Assembly: GCA_029007115.1 (NCBI GenBank)
Contig: JAQXHG010000051.1
Span: 1-55,048 of the forward strand
Direction: 5' to 3'
Source of the DNA: a bacterium
GTDB lineage: Bacteria > Bacillota_I > Bacilli_A > RF39 > UBA660
Length of the DNA stretch: 55,048 nucleotides
Of the stretch, positions 50,356 to 55,048 are shown piece by piece (positions within the stretch are counted from its first letter, which is position 1; each line of letters begins with the position of its first letter). Position numbers and translations under genes: made by a program. The notes under the pieces are model-generated. The model worked only from the letters and a program-made list of their open reading frames with translations. It was not told the DNA's origin and ran no database searches.

Positions 50356-50574
50356 AATTATTTCCTTTCATTTTTTTATTTCACTAGTTTATCAACGCTA
50401 CCTTTATATTCTACTTTCAAGTTGATACATTTTTTATGATAACAAAAGGTTATATTAAATATCGTTATTTCAAAAAATATAACAATTTTATTACCATATC
50501 TTTTTATATAACAACCATACTAATTAAGTATAACAAATTTATATAATCTTTCAAAGTGATTTTATCTTATTATT

Positions 50575-51780
50575 TTAATAATATTCTGCTTTAGCACATT
50601 TTGATAAGTCAATATCAATTAATTTTAAAAATTCATTTAAGTATTTATTATCATCTCCAGTAACAAACAAATTACCCTTACCAGAAGTAATTGTATATTT
50701 TGGTAAATATTCACTTATAAATTGAATATTATTAGCATCTATACTATGCTTTATTATTTCAATAACATCATAATTATAAGTCCCATCAATATATGATGTA
50801 TATTCTAAATTATCTGTACAGGGTTTACCTTTTTTGCACTCTTTATAAGCAGTATTTAAAATATATTTATTATCTTTATAGATGTTTAATTGTATAGGAA
50901 TACACTCACTTTTACTTATAGTAATTGAAAATATTAAATCTTCATAACTTAAATCATCTATTGTTATATTATTCATATCTAAAGATAAATAATTATAATA
51001 TATATTCTTTTTATTTTCCACATCATATTGTAACTTATTAATATTTTCTTCTACATTAAAATTTAATATTTTAACTACTATATCTTTTGGAAATAAATCT
51101 TTAACAGATATTTTAAATCTATCATTATCTTTAGTCTTTTCTATATTTATTATATCATCATTCTTAATTGTAACTTTATAAGCATTACTACTAGATGATG
51201 ATATTGCTAATGAATCCTCTCCTTCAATATAATAACTTGTGCTATATATCCACATATAAACATATTTATAATCACCTTTTTCTTCTATACCAAATTTATG
51301 ATAACTATAAAATACATTAAAATCTTTTTTTATATTATCTGGATTACTTTTTAATTCATTATGTTTTAAAATGTTAATTACTTTATCATATAAATAATCA
51401 TTATCAGTAATAAGATTAGTCTTTAAATAATTTTTTATATAAATTAAACTAATAATTAGTAGAACAATACTGAATAATAATATAATTATATATTTAGAAT
51501 ATTTTTTATCCTTTTTGATGTTGTTTGGTGTACTAATATTTTCATAATTCCTTTTTTCTTTTTCTTCAGCTATCTTTTCTCCATTTATTAATTCATTAAT
51601 AGATATATTTAATATTTCACACAACTTTTTAAATAAAGAAACATCTGGAAGACTTCTTCCATTTTCCCAATGAGAAACAGCACGATCAGTAACACCTAGC
51701 CTATCTGCAAGTTCTTGTTGAGTTAAATTACTTTCTTTACGGCTCTTTGCTATAAATTTCCCAATCTTAACTTGATCCAT
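50575..51780 (-). CDS. Membrane-anchored XRE-family regulator
   Basis: A 401-residue protein. Residues 6-62 are a helix-turn-helix of the XRE type (ARKxSNLTQQELADRLGVTD-like, then RAVSHWENGRSLPD). A charged linker and one membrane helix follow at about 97-116 (YIIILLFSIVLLIISLIYI). Residues 130-401 form an extracytoplasmic domain ending CAKAEYY. It may sense an outside signal and regulate locally. It is near the Nudix gene, the glycosyltransferase and the ABC exporter. Sensor ligand unknown. Confidence 0.85.
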   Translation of the reverse strand: MDQVKIGKFIAKSRKESNLTQQELADRLGVTDRAVSHWENGRSLPDVSLFKKLCEILNISINELINGEKIAEEKEKRNYENISTPNNIKKDKKYSKYIIILLFSIVLLIISLIYIKNYLKTNLITDNDYLYDKVINILKHNELKSNPDNIKKDFNVFYSYHKFGIEEKGDYKYVYMWIYSTSYYIEGEDSLAISSSSSNAYKVTIKNDDIINIEKTKDNDRFKISVKDLFPKDIVVKILNFNVEENINKLQYDVENKKNIYYNYLSLDMNNITIDDLSYEDLIFSITISKSECIPIQLNIYKDNKYILNTAYKECKKGKPCTDNLEYTSYIDGTYNYDVIEIIKHSIDANNIQFISEYLPKYTITSGKGNLFVTGDDNKYLNEFLKLIDIDLSKCAKAEYY

Positions 51781-51861
51781 ATCATCACCTCTACAAATAA
51801 ATTATAATATAAAAATAATTAAAAGTATCCACAGTAATAATAGAGATAAAAAATTACACTT

Positions 51862-52839
51862 TTATTGATATTTTTTAATACAAAAACTTACTATAAAAAT
51901 CATTAATTCTATTATAATTTTTGATAAATATATATTAATAGAAAAATAATTAACCGCAATATTTAACATAATAGTATTTATTATCAAAATGCATATTACA
52001 TATATAAAATATAATATTATATTTTTAAATACTCTTTTTTTATTTAAATTATACTTTACTATTGAACTAATTAACTTAGATAATATATTAGATAATTCTA
52101 ATTTTTTAGTTGAAATATTAAAAAATATATAAAGTAAATAATCTAAAATAAAAGATATTATAGATATAGATGAAAACTTTATTATTTGCTTATATATTTT
52201 ATATGAATCTTTTAATGTACTAAAATGAGAGTTTGAATTATTATCATAATAAATAGTTTCTATTTCTATTTCTTTTATTATGATATTATTTATAGGAGAA
52301 TATAATAGCATATTCATTTCATATTCATATCTTTGTCCATCTATTTGTAACATAAAGTCCATTATTTTATTAGTAAATGCACGAAGACCTGTTTGAGTGT
52401 CATATACATCTATACCAGAAGAAATAAAATAAATAAATCTAGTTATAGAATTTCCAATTCTACTTCTAAGGGGAGTACTCTTTAATCTTTTACGCTTCCC
52501 AATTACTAATTGATTTTCATGATTTATTAGATATTCATATAGTTTATTAGCATCACTCACTTTATGCTGTCCATCACAATCTATTGTTATTACACAATAA
52601 CTACTATATTTATTTTTTATATAAGAAAAAGCCGTTTTTAAAGCACTTCCTTTTCCTTTATTTTTATCATGTTTTAATACAGTAGCATATTTCTTAGCTA
52701 TTTGAAAAATATTATCATATGACTTATTACTTCCATCATTTACTACGATTATAATATAATTATTCTCTTTTAACTCACTAAGTAAATGAATCATTTTATC
52801 ATTTGGCTCATATGCTGGTATTACCGCTATTTTTTCCAT
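51862..52839 (-). CDS. Glycosyltransferase family 2 with GtrA-like membrane part
   Basis: About 325 residues from the ATG at 52839. The GT2 domain (1-215) has VIPAYEPNDKM, VVNDGSNKS, KNKGKGSALKTAF, the DxD-type ITIDCDGQH and a QTGLRAF box typical of dolichyl/undecaprenyl-phosphate sugar transferases. Residues 225-325 hold about four membrane helices of GtrA type (FSSISIISFILDYLLYIFF, then NLNKKRVF). Such fusions transfer sugars to undecaprenyl phosphate for wall or surface glycan decoration. It lies 29 bp downstream of the ABC exporter gene. Confidence 0.87.
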   Translation of the reverse strand: MEKIAVIPAYEPNDKMIHLLSELKENNYIIIVVNDGSNKSYDNIFQIAKKYATVLKHDKNKGKGSALKTAFSYIKNKYSSYCVITIDCDGQHKVSDANKLYEYLINHENQLVIGKRKRLKSTPLRSRIGNSITRFIYFISSGIDVYDTQTGLRAFTNKIMDFMLQIDGQRYEYEMNMLLYSPINNIIIKEIEIETIYYDNNSNSHFSTLKDSYKIYKQIIKFSSISIISFILDYLLYIFFNISTKKLELSNILSKLISSIVKYNLNKKRVFKNIILYFIYVICILIINTIMLNIAVNYFSINIYLSKIIIELMIFIVSFCIKKYQ

Positions 52840-52868
52840 TATTAATATCACCCTTTATTTATAATAGA

Positions 52869-54587
52869 TTAATCTTCTATTTCATATAATTCTTTATACT
52901 CAATACAATTTTTAATTAACTCATTATGTTTTCCACTAGCAATTATCTTATGTTTATCTAAAACCAAAATATTATCCGCATCAATTATTGTACTTAATCT
53001 ATGTGCAACAATAATAACTGTATGATTTTTGGATAAATCCTTAATAATGTTTTTAATTTTTTGCTGATTGTTATTATCTAACGAACTTGTTGCTTCATCA
53101 AGTAAAATTATTTTTGACTTTTTTATTAAAGATCTTGCGATTGCTATTCTTTGTTTTTGTCCTCCACTTAATATAATTCCATTTTCGCCAACTAAAGTAT
53201 CATACCCATCCTTCATTAAAATAATGTCATCATGAATTTGTACCTTTTTACAAACTTTAATTATTTCTTCTTCTGTTGCTTGCGGATTAGCAAGTTTAAT
53301 ATTATCTTTTATTGATAAATTAAATATATAAGGAGATTGTGAAACCACTGAAATGTTATTTTTTATTGTTTCTTCTGATAAATCATTAATATTATAATTA
53401 TCCAATAACACTTCTCCACTATTTGCAATATAACTCTTACTTATTAATTTTAGTATTGTTGATTTTCCTTCACCACTTTTACCAACTATTGCTATCATTT
53501 TATTAGAATCAACCTTAAAATTTAGATTTTCAAATAATTTAACTGAATTATATTTAAAACCAACATTTTTAAATTCAATATTTCCTTTTATATTATTTAA
53601 ACTTATTTTACCATAAGTTTCTTTACTATAACAATTATATGTAATTATATCAAATACCCTTGAAGCAGCTATCTTTCCATCTGCTAATCTTTCTCTTATT
53701 TCTGAAATGTAATCTATCATATATAGTATCTTATTTTTATATAAAAATATTATTAAAAAGGAACTTACTTCAAGTGTATTATGCATAATAAAATAAACTG
53801 ATAATATTATAAATATAAAATCTAATATATGTTCTAATGATCGAATGCATCTATTCCAAGTTCTTCTAATATTAATACTTTTAATTTCTGCTTTAATTGT
53901 ATCATCTTGCTTTTCATTAGCGTCTTTTAATACTATTGATTTTAAATTAAGTATTTTAATTTCTCTTATTCCTCTTATTATATCAGTATATAATCCTATA
54001 ACTTTTTCATCTTTTTCTTTATATTCTCTTTTTGCTTTCTTATAATAAAATAATTTTTTTGAAGTCAAAATATAAATAATAATTATAACCAAAACTAAAT
54101 ATAAACCAATATATATATTAAGATAAAAAACATATAATATAAAACTAACATTAACTAGTATTTCTGCCACATCATCTGTTATATAATCAAATAATTGTGA
54201 TAATTCAGTAGTATCTTTATTAAGTCTTGATATAAAAAGACCAGAATTTGTATCATCAAAATTTTTAATTTCAAAATTAGTTAAACTTTCTAGCATATCA
54301 CTCTTTAAATCAAAATTAACTTTTCCATTTAGTTTTAAAACTACTTTAGACCATATATTTGTAAGTACTTCAATTGCAATTCTTAATATAACTAAAAAGA
54401 GTGCTGTCTTTATAATATTATATTTATCAAAATTTTCAAAATAACCTAACATTTTTCCTTCATATATCGGAGATAGCAAAGCAAGACTTGTATATCCTAA
54501 ACTTAATATAACAACCATAATAGAAAGAAATATATATTTTTTATAGTATTTAAATAACTTTTTTAAATCTTTTGAATCCTTTTTCAC
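52869..54587 (-). CDS. ABC exporter (fused membrane and ATPase)
   Basis: A 572-residue half-transporter of the MsbA/LmrA type, expected to act as a homodimer. Six membrane helices lie in 15-300. The nucleotide-binding domain has Walker A GKSGEGKST (369-377), signature LSGGQKQR (473-480), Walker B IILLDEATSSLD and an H-loop VAHRLS. The substrate could be a lipid, peptide or drug. Cotranscription with the glycosyltransferase is likely. Confidence 0.9.
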   Translation of the reverse strand: MKKDSKDLKKLFKYYKKYIFLSIMVVILSLGYTSLALLSPIYEGKMLGYFENFDKYNIIKTALFLVILRIAIEVLTNIWSKVVLKLNGKVNFDLKSDMLESLTNFEIKNFDDTNSGLFISRLNKDTTELSQLFDYITDDVAEILVNVSFILYVFYLNIYIGLYLVLVIIIIYILTSKKLFYYKKAKREYKEKDEKVIGLYTDIIRGIREIKILNLKSIVLKDANEKQDDTIKAEIKSINIRRTWNRCIRSLEHILDFIFIILSVYFIMHNTLEVSSFLIIFLYKNKILYMIDYISEIRERLADGKIAASRVFDIITYNCYSKETYGKISLNNIKGNIEFKNVGFKYNSVKLFENLNFKVDSNKMIAIVGKSGEGKSTILKLISKSYIANSGEVLLDNYNINDLSEETIKNNISVVSQSPYIFNLSIKDNIKLANPQATEEEIIKVCKKVQIHDDIILMKDGYDTLVGENGIILSGGQKQRIAIARSLIKKSKIILLDEATSSLDNNNQQKIKNIIKDLSKNHTVIIVAHRLSTIIDADNILVLDKHKIIASGKHNELIKNCIEYKELYEIED

Positions 54588-54702
54588 ATCTAATACCTCA
54601 TTTCAAGAATAATTAAAATATTTTCTTTATTAAAATAATATCTTTATAATTTATAATATATCATAATAATTGTTATTTTTAAAATATTATTAATATTTAA
54701 CT

Positions 54703-54740
54703 GTAATGATACAATTGATGTGAAACAATTGTATCATTAC
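54703..54740. repeat. Perfect 15-bp inverted repeat
   Basis: GTAATGATACAATTG and CAATTGTATCATTAC are separated by 8 bases, ATGTGAAA. There is no T run on either side. It lies about 115 bp before the ABC exporter gene and borders the IS remnant. It may be a regulator operator or a transposition scar. Confidence 0.75.
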
Positions 54741-54744
54741 ATTA

Positions 54745-54897
54745 GATGATTTGATGAAAGCAATTGATGACTATATTTATTATTACAATTATGATAGAAT
54801 TAAAGTAAAATAAAAGGACTGTCACCCGTAAATTACAGGTTACAATCCTCTAATTAGAAACTATTTATAAACTGTTCAACTTTTGGGGTTCAGTTCA
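54745..54897 (+). mobile_element. Remnant of an IS3-family (IS150-like) element with a broken transposase end
   Basis: Plus-strand codons 54745-54813 read DDLMKAIDDYIYYYNYDRIKVK and then stop. A one-base loss breaks the frame; restoring it gives LKGLSPVNYRLQSS and a stop at 54857, the typical IS3 OrfB C-terminus. The following bases 54871-54897 (CAACTTTTGGGGTTCAGTTC inside) match the usual IS150-type end. The rest of the element is absent, so this is an inactive scar. The stretch from 54588 to 54929 has no other gene. Confidence 0.75.
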
Positions 54898-54929
54898 TTT
54901 TCTGCTATATAAATTGTAATTTGTATTAT

Positions 54930-55048
54930 TTATTTGATAGAAAAATAACTTTTTTCTTTATCTAATTTAACATTTTTTAAAGTAGCCATTTCTTCAACAG
55001 TTACAAAAGCATACCCCTCATTTTGTAATTTTTCCATAGCCAGCAAAG
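54930..55048 (-). CDS. C-terminal end of a probable polysaccharide deacetylase (runs off the right edge)
   Basis: Only the last 39 codons are visible: LLAMEKLQNEGYAFVTVEEM, then ATLKNVKLDKEKSYFSIK and stop. The pattern of a helix followed by GYxFVTVEEM is the usual end of NodB-type peptidoglycan or chitin deacetylases. The catalytic part is outside the window, so the call is tentative. Confidence 0.55.
   Translation of the reverse strand, partial: LLAMEKLQNEGYAFVTVEEMATLKNVKLDKEKSYFSIK

Noticed and set aside
50439..50535. Four ATAACA words upstream of the Nudix gene, possible operators for the XRE regulator
   Set aside because: Spacing is irregular (40, 29 and 22 bp) and the words are short; chance is likely at this base composition.
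54815..54857. tRNA-like arm in the sequence GGTTACAATCC
   Set aside because: No acceptor stem or anticodon arm can be drawn; the bases encode the broken transposase end.

Overview
The window is a strongly AT-rich stretch of a low-GC Bacillota chromosome. The best fit is an uncultured, gut-type member of the Bacilli. Gene families and local orders recall Bacillus subtilis: spoIVFA-spoIVFB-rplU-prp-rpmA, lon next to spoVID-ysxE, and ylbD-ylbE, ylbL and ylbJ. The genetic code is standard, because TGA ends several genes and ATGA overlaps are used. Almost every gene is on the minus strand. The plus-strand exceptions are the SDR/PLP-enzyme/small-ORF operon, a YlbJ-like gene and a MIF-like gene.

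Region by region. 1-2913: edge of a secreted InlB-repeat protein, HU and topoisomerase I. 3058-6508: a tandem array of an unrecognised paralogous family (three intact genes, one decayed) plus a coiled-coil membrane protein. 6589-9740: efp-rpmG, then a divergent SDR / Met-gamma-lyase-like operon. 9756-12338: a HEILH protein, endonuclease IV and a pseudopilin. 12457-20396: ylbE-ylbD-divIB-murG, a PlsC / acyl-CoA ligase / PlsC lipid operon, a phosphoesterase, a membrane SGNH protein, yqeY and rpsU. 20547-25536: rpmA-prp-rplU behind an L21-type leader, spoIVFB-spoIVFA, radC, ylbL and ylbJ. 25493-33909: two pilin-like secreted proteins, ysxE-spoVID, lon, rbgA and a CYTH protein. 34144-36059: a MIF homologue and a small operon with ASCH, ASCH-GNAT and nucleoside-deoxyribosyltransferase-like proteins. 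36162-42297: a repeat-rich wall-anchored protein, a HELMH metallopeptidase-like protein, an acyltransferase, a lipoprotein and a HAD protein. 42419-49755: a sortase-dependent pilus locus with three sortase substrates, two sortases, its own signal peptidase and a coiled-coil protein. 49885-55048: Nudix, membrane XRE regulator, glycosyltransferase, ABC exporter, an IS3-type remnant and the end of a probable polysaccharide deacetylase.

Two themes connect the genes. The first is sporulation ancestry: SpoIVFA/SpoIVFB, SpoVID/YsxE, YlbJ and YlbD homologues sit among housekeeping genes in Bacillus-like order, so the lineage either sporulates or keeps remnants of the machinery. The second is a rich cell surface: the sortase pilus, a VPKTG-anchored repeat protein that appears to share a domain with the pilus adhesin, InlB-repeat and pseudopilin proteins, and putative secreted peptidases. 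Together these fit a host-associated life. No tRNA, rRNA or CRISPR array was seen. The least explained parts are the paralogue array, the SGNH fusion and the ASCH/GNAT operon.
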